NCBI GenBank assembly: GCA_015061685.1
Contig: SUWD01000001.1
Span: 62,001 to 126,000 of the forward strand
Reading direction: 5' to 3'
Length of the DNA stretch: 64,000 nt
Origin: Lentisphaerota bacterium
GTDB lineage: Bacteria; Verrucomicrobiota; Lentisphaeria; Victivallales; Victivallaceae
Within the stretch, counting starts at the first letter, position 1. Each line of letters starts with the position of its first letter. Made by a program: the position numbers and the translations under genes. The notes under the pieces are model-generated. The model searched no databases, was not told the DNA's origin, and saw nothing but the letters and a program-made list of their open reading frames with translations. Below, one piece after another: positions 17,668 through 26,713 of this stretch.

Positions 17668-18765
17668 ATGCAAAAGTGTGAGTTGGATACCCCGGCGCTC
17701 TTCCTTGATCTGGAAATTTTTGAACGCAATCTGATTTTAATGCGGGATACCGCCAAAGCTGCCGGAAAAAAACTCCGTCCGCACGCCAAAACTCACAAAT
17801 GCCCCGAAATTGCCAAAAGACAATTGGAATGCGGCAACTGCACCGGAATATGTGCCGCAAAACTTTCCGAAGCCGAAAAACTTTCTGAAGCCGGAATACA
17901 AAATATCCTCATCACCTCCCCCATCTCCGCTCCGTGGAAAATCGCACGCACCGGAAAATTGAACCGGGAAATTTCCGGATTACAACTGACCGTTGACACC
18001 CCTGAACAGATCAGACTTCTTGCCGCCCAAGCCAGTTGCGAACATCCGTTGCATCTGCTCATTGATGTCGATCCGGAAATGGGCAGAACCGGCGTAAACA
18101 GCAATGAAGCACTGGAACTGGCAAAATTCATTCAAAAATTCCCCAATTTGATTATTGACGGGGTACAGTGTTACGCCGGACATCTCCAGCATATCCGCGA
18201 TTTTAATGAACGTATCACCGAAAGTACCCGGCTGATGAAACTCGGTGCGGCAAGTTTCAATGAAATAAAAAAAATCGCTCCCCAATGCCATATTTTCACC
18301 GGAACCGGGACCGGAACTATGCAGGCAGATATCAAGATCCCCGAAGTTACGGATATTCAAGTAGGTTCATACTGCATGATGGATGCGGAATATCTGGCGG
18401 TCGATCACGGAAAAATCAATTTTTCACCTGCCCTGCGGATTCTGGCAAGTGTCATAAACTGCCGCATCCCCGGACAGGCGACCATTGATGCCGGAACCAA
18501 GGCAATCTATGTTACTCCCGGAGCTCCGCCGAGAGTCATGAAAAATGGTGCTGTTGATCCCGATTTCACCTATGACTGGAGTTTCGGAGATGAACACGGC
18601 AGATTGACCTTTCCGGAAAACATCACCCTTTTCCCCGCTCAGCGTCTGGAATTGATCGTTTCACATTGTGATCCGACGGTCAACCTCTTTGATGAATTGT
18701 GGATCGTAAAAGGTGATGAAGTGATCGACCGTTGGGAAATCTCATTGCGGGGATGCTGCCGGTAA
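17668..18765 (+). CDS. D-threonine aldolase/D-serine dehydratase-like PLP enzyme
   Basis: A 365-aa fold-type III (alanine racemase fold) PLP enzyme. PLP lysine Lys41 in RPHAKTHK, barrel motifs IDVDPEMGRTGV and QCYAGHLQH, GTGTGTM phosphate loop, and the C-terminal metal pair in SHCDPTVN typical of D-threonine aldolase and eukaryotic-type D-serine dehydratase. Such enzymes cleave D-3-hydroxyamino acids to glycine plus aldehyde, or dehydrate D-serine. Start at 17668 (GAGGA upstream) is chosen because the frame otherwise runs into tRNA-Asp. Which of the two reactions it performs is not settled. Confidence 0.85.
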   Translation: MQKCELDTPALFLDLEIFERNLILMRDTAKAAGKKLRPHAKTHKCPEIAKRQLECGNCTGICAAKLSEAEKLSEAGIQNILITSPISAPWKIARTGKLNREISGLQLTVDTPEQIRLLAAQASCEHPLHLLIDVDPEMGRTGVNSNEALELAKFIQKFPNLIIDGVQCYAGHLQHIRDFNERITESTRLMKLGAASFNEIKKIAPQCHIFTGTGTGTMQADIKIPEVTDIQVGSYCMMDAEYLAVDHGKINFSPALRILASVINCRIPGQATIDAGTKAIYVTPGAPPRVMKNGAVDPDFTYDWSFGDEHGRLTFPENITLFPAQRLELIVSHCDPTVNLFDELWIVKGDEVIDRWEISLRGCCR

Positions 18766-18866
18766 AACAGCATATTCCCCGGAGATCATCAGCACTCGGC
18801 GTAACTCTGCTCCGATAGCGGCACATCCATATTGTCAGACCGCACCGTACTCAGCGGTCTGCCAAC

Positions 18867-20207
18867 CTATTTCCGGATCACTTTGCAGTTATCCGGGAAA
18901 GCTAGCGAACCAACATTACAATTACTGGGTATGCTTACACTGGTCAAGTTTGAACACCCCAAAAACGCCAAATCTCCGATTGTTGTAACGCTGTCCGGGA
19001 TGCTTACACTGGTCAAGTTTGAACACCCCAAAAACGCCCGATTTTCGATTGTTGTAACGCTGCCGGGGATGCTTATACTGGTCAAGTTTGAACACATCCA
19101 AAACGCCAAAGCTCCGATTGTTGTAACGCCATCCGGGATAGTATATTTCCCTTCGGTATTGGACGGCAGATAGAGAAGCTTATTGTTTTCAACATCCAGT
19201 AATGCTCCAAACTCATCAATCATAAATACCGGATTATTTTTGGATAATTTTACTGATTTTACACCAATAAACGCCCCATCTCCGATTGTTGTAACGCTGT
19301 CGGGGATGCTTACACTGGTCAAGTTTGAACACATACCAAACGCCCCTATTCCGATTGTTGTAACGCTGTCGGGGATGCTTACACTGGTCAAGTTTGAACA
19401 AAAACTAAACACCCCTATTCCGATTGTTGTAACGCCATCCGGGATAGTATATTTCCCTTTGGTATTGGACGGCAGATAGAGAAGCTTATTGTTTTCAACA
19501 TCCAGTAATGCTCCAAACTCATCAATCATAAATACCGGATTATTTTTGGATAATTTTACTGATTCTACACCAAAAAACGCCCCATCTCCGATTGTTGTAA
19601 CGCTGTCGGGGATGCTTACACTGGTCAAGTTTGAACACTCACTAAACGCCAAATCTCCGATTGTTGTAACGCTGTCGGGGATGCTTACACTGGTCAAGTT
19701 TGAACACCCAAAAAACGCCCCTTCTCCGATTGTTGTAACGCTGTCGGGGATGCTTACACTGGTCAAGTTTGAACAAAAAACAAACGCCCAAATTCCGATT
19801 GTTGTAACGCTGTCGGGGATGCTTACACTGGTCAAGTTTGAACACCCGTTAAACGCCTGATCCCCGATAGTGGTAACACAGGATGGGATAACTACGGAAG
19901 TTACATTTTCAGGGCACTTCAACAAGGTTTTATTGTCATCGCTGAAAGTTATTCCTTGAGCTTTGGCGGTTTCCAATTCAGAAATCCATTCTTCTCCGAA
20001 AGCTTTCGGAAATTGTCTATGCAAAGCGGCACTGTCACCGGATTTGCGGAGACGCCGCAAATTATTCTCCTGCATCCGGCGGGAGAGTGATCTTTGCGGA
20101 TAAGTTTCGCTGATCCATTTTTCAACTTTTTTGCAATCGGCTTCAAAATTTCCGGCAAATACCATCCCGGCAGAAAATAACAAGGCAAACAATAAAAAAT
20201 GTTTCAT
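18867..20207 (-). CDS. secreted BspA-like leucine-rich repeat protein
   Basis: A 446-aa exported protein: signal peptide about 1-18 (MKHFLLFALLFSAGMVFA), a charged region to ~100, then about a dozen 23-residue LRR_5/BspA-type repeats of the form CSNLTSVSIPDSVTTIGDGAF. The repeats are interrupted twice by the same ~50-residue segment (SVKLSKNNPVFMIDEFGALL on), showing duplication of a 306-bp block. BspA repeats are surface or secreted binding modules; no sortase, PEP-CTERM or T9SS-type anchor is visible. Last in line after the glycosyltransferase; partner unknown. Confidence 0.85.
   Translation of the reverse strand: MKHFLLFALLFSAGMVFAGNFEADCKKVEKWISETYPQRSLSRRMQENNLRRLRKSGDSAALHRQFPKAFGEEWISELETAKAQGITFSDDNKTLLKCPENVTSVVIPSCVTTIGDQAFNGCSNLTSVSIPDSVTTIGIWAFVFCSNLTSVSIPDSVTTIGEGAFFGCSNLTSVSIPDSVTTIGDLAFSECSNLTSVSIPDSVTTIGDGAFFGVESVKLSKNNPVFMIDEFGALLDVENNKLLYLPSNTKGKYTIPDGVTTIGIGVFSFCSNLTSVSIPDSVTTIGIGAFGMCSNLTSVSIPDSVTTIGDGAFIGVKSVKLSKNNPVFMIDEFGALLDVENNKLLYLPSNTEGKYTIPDGVTTIGALAFWMCSNLTSISIPGSVTTIENRAFLGCSNLTSVSIPDSVTTIGDLAFLGCSNLTSVSIPSNCNVGSLAFPDNCKVIRK
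18937..19870 (+). repeat. 69-bp tandem repeats inside the LRR gene
   Basis: The coding repeats are almost identical in DNA (GATGCTTACACTGGTCAAG recurs throughout), with a 306-bp higher-order duplication (19183 on and 19489 on). Copies this alike should recombine and change number between strains. Confidence 0.85.
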
Positions 20208-20245
20208 TTTTTTACTTTTCCTTTTATGTGTAGTGAGAAATTATT

Positions 20246-20263
20246 GTTATTGTCTCATTTTTT
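20246..20263 (+). repeat. solo copy of the 18-bp element end
   Basis: GTTATTGTCTCATTTTTT, identical to the left ends of the elements at 26143 and 37580, without the rest of the element. It overlaps the last codons and stop of the glycosyltransferase gene. Confidence 0.75.
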
Positions 20264-21406
20264 CAAAAGGGCAAGGAACTCTTTTTCCAGTATGTCGCCC
20301 ATGCGGTGCCAGTCAAATTGTTCCAGCACCTTCTCTTTACCGGCACTGCCCATCTTCTTCCGCAAATCAGCATCCCCGGCAAGAATCAAACTTCTTTCCG
20401 CAACCTTTTCCACATCCTCGGCATCCGTAAGATATCCCGTCTCCCCGTCAATGATGACTTCCGGCGTGCCGTCCAATGCAAAACCGATCGCCGGAATACC
20501 CACCGCCAACGCCTGCACCACCGCCCGGGGCAACCCCTCATGCAAGGATAAGTGCCAGAGCAGATCCGCCTGGGCAATGTAAGAAGCCACTTCCCCCGGA
20601 GGAACCAGACCGGCAAAGTGAAAATTATCCCGGATCCCCGACTTCTCCAATTCAGAAGCCAATTCATCATACATCGGGCCATCCCCCACAAAAAGGAAGT
20701 GGACATCCGGACGCACCGCAAGCACCTTTTTCGCAGCCGGGATCACATATTCATACCCCTTTTGTGCAAAGAGACGGGCAACGGTGACAACGGTAAAAGC
20801 ATCTTCCGGGATACCCAGCTTTTTCCGCATATCGCCATCCCTCCTGGCAGCGGCAAAAGCAGCAGTATCCATTCCGCTGTAAACGACCATATATTTTTCT
20901 TTTGGAGCAACTTTCGCCGCTACGCACTGGTCGATCATCGCCTGTGCCACTGCATAAATTTTATCACAATACTTTGCGGCAAACCACTCCAGAAAGATGA
21001 AAAGACGGTTCTTCAATTTACTCTGATAAGGGTGAAATGCCTGACCGTGAACCGTATGCACCACCACCGGAATTCCGGCAGCACGGGCCGCCAGACGCCC
21101 GATGATCCCGGCTTTGGAACTGTGGGTGTGAACAACATCAAATTTGTTTTCACGGAAAAATTTTTTCAAGGAAAAATAAGCTCTCAAATCATGCCATGGA
21201 GATATTTCCCGTACCAGATCGGGAAATTCGACCAGAGGAAATTCACCGTAACTGGCATTTTCCAGCAACTTTCCCTCTCTCCCCGGAGAATATCCGGTCG
21301 CCACAGTAACTTCATGCCCCTTTTCCAGATGACTGCGTACCGTAAGCAATGTATTCTCCTGGGCACCTCCGACGATCATCCGGGTAATAACATGACAGAT
21401 TTTCAA
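20255..21406 (-). CDS. GT4-type glycosyltransferase
   Basis: A 383-aa GT-B glycosyltransferase. N-terminal acceptor domain with MIVGGAQENTL and HTHSSKAGIIGRLAA, C-terminal donor domain with VARLFAQKGYEYVIPA, FVGDGP and HEGLPRAVVQALAVG...GTPEVI, standard for family GT4. It adds a sugar from a nucleotide donor to a cell-surface glycan or lipid; the acceptor is unknown. A TTG start at 21406 is chosen: it overlaps the upstream TGA as TTGA, giving coupled translation and a normal N-terminus (KICHVITRM). An ATG ten codons upstream would overlap the carboxypeptidase gene by 34 bp. Confidence 0.88.
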   Translation of the reverse strand: MKICHVITRMIVGGAQENTLLTVRSHLEKGHEVTVATGYSPGREGKLLENASYGEFPLVEFPDLVREISPWHDLRAYFSLKKFFRENKFDVVHTHSSKAGIIGRLAARAAGIPVVVHTVHGQAFHPYQSKLKNRLFIFLEWFAAKYCDKIYAVAQAMIDQCVAAKVAPKEKYMVVYSGMDTAAFAAARRDGDMRKKLGIPEDAFTVVTVARLFAQKGYEYVIPAAKKVLAVRPDVHFLFVGDGPMYDELASELEKSGIRDNFHFAGLVPPGEVASYIAQADLLWHLSLHEGLPRAVVQALAVGIPAIGFALDGTPEVIIDGETGYLTDAEDVEKVAERSLILAGDADLRKKMGSAGKEKVLEQFDWHRMGDILEKEFLALLKK

Positions 21407-22443
21407 TTTCCCACCTTCGTATTTTTGAATGCCCATTCCGTCAGGGCAATGCTGAAGTCAAAAAGTTTATTCCGGTCGCCAAATCCGGTCGTCACACCGA
21501 TAATGGTTCTGCCGTTGCGTTTCACCCCGAATGCGACACATCTGCCGGCAGCATTGGTAAAACCGGTCTTGAAACCGAATGCCCCCGGCACATTGCGGCC
21601 GTTTATCATCCGGTTATCCGAACCTATATCCCTGCCGCCACGGCGTTTGCTGCCGTTTTCCAGAGTGTAGCGGGCGGTGGAACAAATTTTGGCAAGGTCG
21701 GGATTTTTCATCACTGCTTCACACAGCATGGCAACCTCCCCTGCGGAAGCAAAGGAATTGACCCCATCCTGCGGCAAACCGCTGGGACTGTTGAATTTGG
21801 CATTTTTCAAACCCATCGCCGCAGCTTTCTGATTCATCTCCTTGACAAATTCCGGCACACTGCCGCAGCAGGTGATCGCCAACTGGGTGGCTGCATCGTT
21901 GAAACTGCCGACGATCATACTGTACATAAGATCTTTTATCGAATATTTCCCGGCTTTCAATTTGGCATTTTCCACACTTCTGGCAGCGGAACTCAATTCA
22001 ACCATCTTACTCATACTGAGCGACGTATCAGCTTTTATCTTCTCCGAAACGATCAGCAGACTCATCAGCTTGGTCAGAGAAGCAATGGGAACTGCATTGC
22101 GGGAGTTGTATTCAAAAATCACCCGGCGGCTCTCCAGATCGATCAGGATCACACTTTTCGCCCCTCTGGACTGGGTAAGCAGATTGGGCGGCAAAGTCGG
22201 ATTTTCACCGTATTTCCACGGTTCAACGTTTTTTTGCACTGCGAATTGCTCCGGCACATCCGGATCATCCGGAGCTGAAAAAAGACGGTAAAAAAGTGAC
22301 AGTTGGCGGTTGCGAAGTTCTTCGGCTGCTTTGGCGGCAGCAGCATCAACAGCATCCGAATCACTCTGCATACAACCGTAAATGACCACTCCGTGGATCA
22401 GAGCTATCACCGAGAGCAGAAGCAGAATATTTTTCCAAGACAT
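21403..22443 (-). CDS. D-alanyl-D-alanine carboxypeptidase
   Basis: A 346-aa penicillin-binding protein of the DacA/DacF (S11) type, trimming the terminal D-Ala of peptidoglycan stem peptides in the periplasm. Signal anchor at ~5-24, then the three active-site motifs: SLTK (Ser122-Lys125), SFN (180-182) and KTG (292-294). The large C-terminal domain of DacA is missing, so anchoring is probably N-terminal. The start at 22443 gives the membrane segment directly at the N-terminus, with AAGGGG upstream and a promoter at 22480-22507; the frame extends upstream without support. Coupled to the glycosyltransferase. Confidence 0.92.
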   Translation of the reverse strand: MSWKNILLLLSVIALIHGVVIYGCMQSDSDAVDAAAAKAAEELRNRQLSLFYRLFSAPDDPDVPEQFAVQKNVEPWKYGENPTLPPNLLTQSRGAKSVILIDLESRRVIFEYNSRNAVPIASLTKLMSLLIVSEKIKADTSLSMSKMVELSSAARSVENAKLKAGKYSIKDLMYSMIVGSFNDAATQLAITCCGSVPEFVKEMNQKAAAMGLKNAKFNSPSGLPQDGVNSFASAGEVAMLCEAVMKNPDLAKICSTARYTLENGSKRRGGRDIGSDNRMINGRNVPGAFGFKTGFTNAAGRCVAFGVKRNGRTIIGVTTGFGDRNKLFDFSIALTEWAFKNTKVGN

Positions 22444-22479
22444 ATATAAAAAGCCCCTTATATTACCATATATTTGATG

Positions 22480-22507
22480 AATATAACACTCTTTCGGCAA
22501 ATTGCAA
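22480..22507 (-). promoter_or_regulatory. promoter of the carboxypeptidase/glycosyltransferase operon
   Basis: Minus strand TTGCAA (22507-22502), 16 bp, TATATT (22485-22480). Confidence 0.7.
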
Positions 22508-22537
22508 ATAAAAAATTGTTTTTTATCGGCAAAATAC

Positions 22538-22566
22538 TTGCACCCCCGGCAGAGCGGATATATATT
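22538..22566 (+). promoter_or_regulatory. promoter of recR
   Basis: TTGCAC, 17 bp, TATATT, followed 20 bp later by AAGGAGAGG before the recR ATG. Confidence 0.75.
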
Positions 22567-22593
22567 AAATCCATACCTTAAGGAGAGGAAATA

Positions 22594-23196
22594 ATGAAAT
22601 TCCCGGAAGCTGTCGAAGAATTGACCGAATACTTCAAACTGCTCCCCGGCATCGGCCGGCGCGGAGCGGAAAGAATCGTCCTTGCCATGCTCGACTGGGA
22701 TGAGAGCTTGCTCCACTCTTTAGGCAATGCCATTGCCGATCTGCCCAAAAACGTCGGCAGATGCCCGGAGTGCGGCGCCATCGCCCCTGCCGGGAAATTG
22801 TGTTCCATCTGCTCCGACCCACGCCGGGATGATTCCCTGCTCTGCGTGGTGGAAACGACCACCCAGCTTTTTGCCGTGGAAAAAGGTAATTCATACCGGG
22901 GAAAATATCTGGTTTTAGGCGGCAGGATCTCCCCTCTGGACGGCGAAGACGGCTCATCACTCAATATCGCCTTGCTCAAAGAACGTGCCGCAAGAAAAGA
23001 GACCAGAGAGGTGATCCTCGCTTTAAGTTCCGACGTGGAGGGTCGTGCAACAGCCGCCTTTCTCGCTGAATTACTCTCCGGTCTCCCGGTCAAACTGACC
23101 CGCCCCGCCCTCGGACTGCCTGCCGGAGCAAATTTATCTTACGCCGACGGTGCAACCATTGCAGCGGCATTCAGCGGCAGGATCGACCTGCAATAA
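22594..23196 (+). CDS. recR: recombination mediator RecR
   Basis: A 200-aa protein that helps RecF/RecO load RecA at single-strand gaps. N-terminal helix-hairpin-helix (LPGIGRRGAERIV), C4 zinc finger with Cys57, Cys60, Cys70 and Cys73, and a Toprim domain (LCVVETTTQLFAVE, then LGGRISPLDGEDGSSLNI). Length is typical and a strong AAGGAGAGG precedes the start. It is usually beside dnaX or a YbaB gene; here it stands alone, divergent from the carboxypeptidase. Confidence 0.96.
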   Translation: MKFPEAVEELTEYFKLLPGIGRRGAERIVLAMLDWDESLLHSLGNAIADLPKNVGRCPECGAIAPAGKLCSICSDPRRDDSLLCVVETTTQLFAVEKGNSYRGKYLVLGGRISPLDGEDGSSLNIALLKERAARKETREVILALSSDVEGRATAAFLAELLSGLPVKLTRPALGLPAGANLSYADGATIAAAFSGRIDLQ

Positions 23197-23401
23197 GAAT
23201 GTCCTTATTTGATTAAGATGGATTTCAACAAAAAATTCTGCAAGTAATCATTTCTCAAAAAAAACTGTTTTTTTACCAGCAATGCCGATATAATCTCTCC
23301 CAAAAAAAATCTTCAAATATTCATTCAAAACACGTTTGAACTTGTAATTCAAAATTATTACCGACAACAAGAAAAATTACAAAAAAAGCTATCAATCTGT
23401 A

Positions 23402-23430
23402 TTGAAAAACACTGTACCCGATGCTATATT
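23402..23430 (+). promoter_or_regulatory. promoter of TRL-like lipoprotein
   Basis: TTGAAA, 17 bp, TATATT. The preceding stretch from 23197 is AT-rich and shows no gene or clear terminator. Confidence 0.7.
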
Positions 23431-23506
23431 AATCTCAACTTGTAAAAAATCTCATAAATGCATCTTTCACAACGATATTTGTTTATCAAAAAAAAACGAG
23501 AAAACC

Positions 23507-23908
23507 ATGAAACAATTTATCTTTTTGATTTGCGGAGTAATTTCGATTGTATTTCTCTCCGGATGTATTTCCGGCTATCACATCGGCGATGGTTTCCCGC
23601 GAACTTTACCGGGAGTACTTTTCGCAGATCAAACCAGTGGCGGATATATTGCCCCAAAAATGGAAAGCATGAAGGACGTAATAATACTCGGTCCTGTTGA
23701 AGCGACTGTAGAATGTTCTGAATTGTTCTTACTGGTTTCTGAAGGAAATGCTTCCATTGGCAAAGCGAAAAAACTCGCTTTGAACCAATATCCCCAAGCA
23801 GATGATGTCGTAAACGTGGAAATTGATGTGCAACATAAGAGTGTTCTGTCTATCCTCAATCGAGTAATCATGCACTATCGGGGCATTGCCATCAAATACA
23901 AAAGATAA
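23507..23908 (+). CDS. TRL-like lipoprotein
   Basis: A 133-aa protein with a lipoprotein signal (hydrophobic stretch then LSGC, lipidated Cys20). The mature part resembles the TRL-like family: proline-glycine rich start (LPGVLFADQTSGG), a central G-x-V-E-A segment and the helical SEGNASIGKAKKLAL motif. The family is a small periplasm-facing lipoprotein group without an established function. The start at 23507 follows from the signal peptide and lies ~75 bp after the promoter's expected start site. Alone in its transcription unit. Confidence 0.7.
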   Translation: MKQFIFLICGVISIVFLSGCISGYHIGDGFPRTLPGVLFADQTSGGYIAPKMESMKDVIILGPVEATVECSELFLLVSEGNASIGKAKKLALNQYPQADDVVNVEIDVQHKSVLSILNRVIMHYRGIAIKYKR

Positions 23909-24091
23909 GCTATTCACTGTTTTTAATCGCTTTATCTTGCAGGTAATCACACCCAGATAAGGTAAAAATCGGTGTTCTTCAAATTGCGAAACAACATTCA
24001 CAATGCTGTTTCAAAAACAGACAACTTTTTAAAACTGCAGTAACAATCTTTTGGCACTGCACAAACCTTTTGACGATTTTTCCATCCTTTT
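23909..24091. other. intergenic region without recognisable feature
   Basis: Between the TRL-like gene and the pckG control region; AT-rich, with no convincing small gene, terminator or RNA. Confidence 0.5.
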
Positions 24092-24106
24092 TGTGCGTTC
24101 CGCACA
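24092..24106 (+). promoter_or_regulatory. palindromic operator candidate upstream of pckG
   Basis: TGTGCG-TTC-CGCACA, a perfect 6-bp inverted repeat ending where the -35 box of the pckG promoter begins. Its position suits an activator or an occluding repressor; the regulator is unknown. Confidence 0.5.
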
Positions 24107-24135
24107 TTGAAAATTCCCTTGCCGCGTGCTATATT
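24107..24135 (+). promoter_or_regulatory. promoter of pckG
   Basis: TTGAAA, 17 bp, TATATT. A leader of about 90 bp follows. Confidence 0.7.
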
Positions 24136-24231
24136 AAGTGTTAATTTCGGTTTTTTTCACGAAGACGCAAAAATGCGGTTCGTGCGAAACAAAAATACAC
24201 TTTTGTCAAAAACATAAAAAGAAAGGACGAG

Positions 24232-26076
24232 ATGATGACAAAGATGCTCAATCAGGCTCCGACCAACAATGCCAAATTGCTGGCTTGGGTCAACAGCTGG
24301 GTCGAAATCTGCGAACCCGATGCCGTTTACTGGTGCGACGGCAGCAAAGCCGAATATGACCGCCTCTGCAACGAGATGGTCGAGTCCGGTCTTGCCACCC
24401 GCCTCAACCCCGAAAAACGCCCCAACAGTTTGCTTTTCCGCTCCGATCCGTCTGACGTCGCCCGCGTGGAAGCACGTACCTTTATCGCTTCCGAGAAAAA
24501 AGAAGACGCCGGTCCGACCAATAACTGGATCGACCCCAAAGAACTCAAAACCACCATGCTCGGTCTCTACAAAGGTTGTATGCACGGCCGTACCATGTAT
24601 ATCATTCCTTTCAGCATGGGCCCCGTCGGTTCCCCCATCGCCAAAATCGGTATTGAGATCACCGACTCCGCATACGTCGTGATCAATATGCACGTCATGA
24701 CCCGCGTCGGAACCAAAGTCCTCGACGTCCTCGGCAACGGCGAATTCGTCCCCTGTGTCCACTCCGTTGGTAAACCCCTTGCCGCCGGTGAATCCGATAA
24801 CGGCATCTGGCCCTGCGCTCCGCTCGATCAGAAATATATTGCCCACTTCCCCGAAACCCGTGAGATCTGGTCCTACGGTTCCGGTTACGGCGGCAACGCC
24901 CTGCTCGGCAAAAAATGCCTCGCTCTGCGTATCGCTTCCGTCCAGGCCCGCGACGAGGGCTGGCTGGCTGAACACATGCTCATTCTGAAGCTCACCAATC
25001 CCCAGGGCGAAAGCAAATACGTCACCGGTGCCTTCCCCTCCGCCTGCGGTAAAACCAACCTCGCCATGCTCATCCCCACTCTGCCCGGATGGAAAGTTGA
25101 GACCATCGGCGACGATATCTCCTGGATGAAATTTGATGAAGCCGGTCAGCTCCGTGCCATCAACCCCGAAGCCGGTTTCTTCGGCGTCGCTCCCGGCACC
25201 AGCATGAAATCCAACCCCAATGCCATGCTCTCCTGCGCCAAAGACACCATCTTTACCAACGTCGCTCTCACCGATGACGGCGATGTCTGGTGGGAAGGCA
25301 TCGGCACCCCCGCCCCGGCTCACCTGATCGACTGGAAAGGTAATGACTGGACCCCCGATATGGTCGATGCCGACGGTAAACCGGTCAAAGCCGCTCACCC
25401 CAATGCCCGTTTCACCGCCTGTGCTTCCAACTGCCCGGCCATCGCTCCGGAGTGGGAAGATCCTGCCGGTGTGCCGATCAGTGCATTCCTCTTTGGCGGA
25501 CGCCGTCCGACCACTCTGCCGCTGGTCTATCAGGCCAAAGACTGGGAACACGGTGTTTTCATCGGTTCCACCGTCGGTTCTGAAGTTACCGCCGCCGCTC
25601 TGGACGTCAAAGCCGGTACTGTCCGTCGTGACCCCTTCGCCATGCTGCCTTTCTGCGGCTACCACATGGGCGACTACTTCAAACACTGGCTGGAGATCGG
25701 CAAAAAAGGCGAAGCCAAAGGCAACCTGCCGAAAATTTTCTGCGTCAACTGGTTCCGCAAGAGTGCCGAAGGCAAATTCATGTGGCCGGGCTTTGGCGAT
25801 AACAGCCGTGTTCTCGCCTGGGTCTTTGCCCGCTGCGCCGGTACCGGCAGTGCCAAAGAGACCGAAATCGGTTTCCTGCCTACCGTCGATGCCATCGATA
25901 TCAACGGTCTGGAAGGCGAAGTTTCCGCCGCTGATCTGGAAGAACTGCTCAAAGTCGATGTCGCCGGCTGGAAAAACGAACTGGCGATGATCAAAGAGCA
26001 TTACGCCAAATTCGGCGATCGTCTCCCGCAGGAATTGGTCAAGCAGCTCGAAGCTCTCGAAGCCCGTCTTGCCTGA
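24232..26076 (+). CDS. pckG: phosphoenolpyruvate carboxykinase (GTP)
   Basis: A 614-aa GTP-dependent PEPCK interconverting oxaloacetate and PEP, for gluconeogenesis or, in fermenters, PEP carboxylation. The P-loop [15 protein letters not shown] (~265-279), the metal/nucleotide segment [20 protein letters not shown] region near 400 and the C-terminal FCVNWFRK all match the GTP class, not the ATP class. AGGACGAG precedes the ATG pair at 24232. Its codon use is strongly biased (GCC, ATC, AAA), which suggests high expression. Single-gene unit closed by a strong terminator. Confidence 0.97.
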   Translation: MMTKMLNQAPTNNAKLLAWVNSWVEICEPDAVYWCDGSKAEYDRLCNEMVESGLATRLNPEKRPNSLLFRSDPSDVARVEARTFIASEKKEDAGPTNNWIDPKELKTTMLGLYKGCMHGRTMYIIPFSMGPVGSPIAKIGIEITDSAYVVINMHVMTRVGTKVLDVLGNGEFVPCVHSVGKPLAAGESDNGIWPCAPLDQKYIAHFPETREIWSYGSGYGGNALLGKKCLALRIASVQARDEGWLAEHMLILKLTNPQGESKYVTGAFPSACGKTNLAMLIPTLPGWKVETIGDDISWMKFDEAGQLRAINPEAGFFGVAPGTSMKSNPNAMLSCAKDTIFTNVALTDDGDVWWEGIGTPAPAHLIDWKGNDWTPDMVDADGKPVKAAHPNARFTACASNCPAIAPEWEDPAGVPISAFLFGGRRPTTLPLVYQAKDWEHGVFIGSTVGSEVTAAALDVKAGTVRRDPFAMLPFCGYHMGDYFKHWLEIGKKGEAKGNLPKIFCVNWFRKSAEGKFMWPGFGDNSRVLAWVFARCAGTGSAKETEIGFLPTVDAIDINGLEGEVSAADLEELLKVDVAGWKNELAMIKEHYAKFGDRLPQELVKQLEALEARLA

Positions 26077-26100
26077 TCTGATATCTGATCGATCAAAAAA

Positions 26101-26140
26101 AACCTCCGCTGATTTGTTTCAGCGGAGGTTTTTATTTTAA
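26101..26140 (+). terminator. strong intrinsic terminator of pckG
   Basis: Perfect 12-bp stem AACCTCCGCTGA/TCAGCGGAGGTT (26101-26112, 26119-26130), loop TTTGTT, then TTTATTTTAA. Confidence 0.92.
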
Positions 26141-26216
26141 TAGTTATTGTCTCATTTTTTGTGAAAAATCTTCCCTGCGGCGGTGCATTGCGGGCAATCT
26201 CTTTCTTCTCCAAAAA

Positions 26217-26440
26217 ATCTCCCTGCGGCCGCGGGAGAGCGGCCTCGCCGCTCGGGCTTCGCCCTCGGCGGTTGCAGTCGATTTTCCGGAGGCCACGCTC
26301 TCCATCACTCCGTCGGCTTTGCCTTACTCGTGATTGCGAGTAAGGTTGATTTGTTTTTGTATATCTCCCTGCGGCCGCGGGAGAGCGGCCTCGCCGCTCG
26401 GGCTTCGCCCTCGGCGGTTGCAGTCGATTTTCCGGAGGCC
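26217..26440 (+). repeat. 78-bp direct repeat inside element copy 1
   Basis: 26217-26294 is identical to 26363-26440 (offset 146 bp). Both copies are GC-rich with many nested hairpins (GCGGCC, GAGCGGCCTCGCCGCTC). Confidence 0.8.
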
Positions 26441-26684
26441 TCGCTTACGCTGTCCGTGGCAACGTTACCGTTGCCACTCCTCGCTCTCCGCCATTCCGTG
26501 CGGCTTATGCCGTACTCATGACTGCGAGTAAGGCAGTCTTTGATTTTATGTTCAGTCATGTACGGATAGTACACCTTGTCCCGGCGTAGTGGAACGAAGA
26601 CGGATCCTGCTCATCCGCCTTGATTTGTCTGCGACCTTGCCTCACACTGCATCCACCGGTTAGATCGAACCCGTGCTTGCCGGT

Positions 26685-26713
26685 TTGACAAATCACAACT
26701 TATGTGATATGTT
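26685..26713 (+). promoter_or_regulatory. outward promoter in element copy 1
   Basis: TTGACA, 17 bp, TATGTT, facing out of the right end. Downstream on this strand it meets only the terminator at 26818-26846. Confidence 0.5.

Noticed and set aside
18836..18861. CAGACCGC/GCGGTCTG hairpin between the convergent aldolase-like and LRR genes
   Set aside because: Good stem but no T run on either strand, so it is not called as an intrinsic terminator.
18937..19870. CRISPR array
   Set aside because: Regular repeats of ~69 bp are in-frame coding LRR units; the spacers are not unique and no cas genes are near.
26161..26600. Long open frames in the GC-rich part of the repeat element
   Set aside because: All six frames are open by base composition and palindromes; proteins are Arg/Ser/Pro-rich without domains or start signals.
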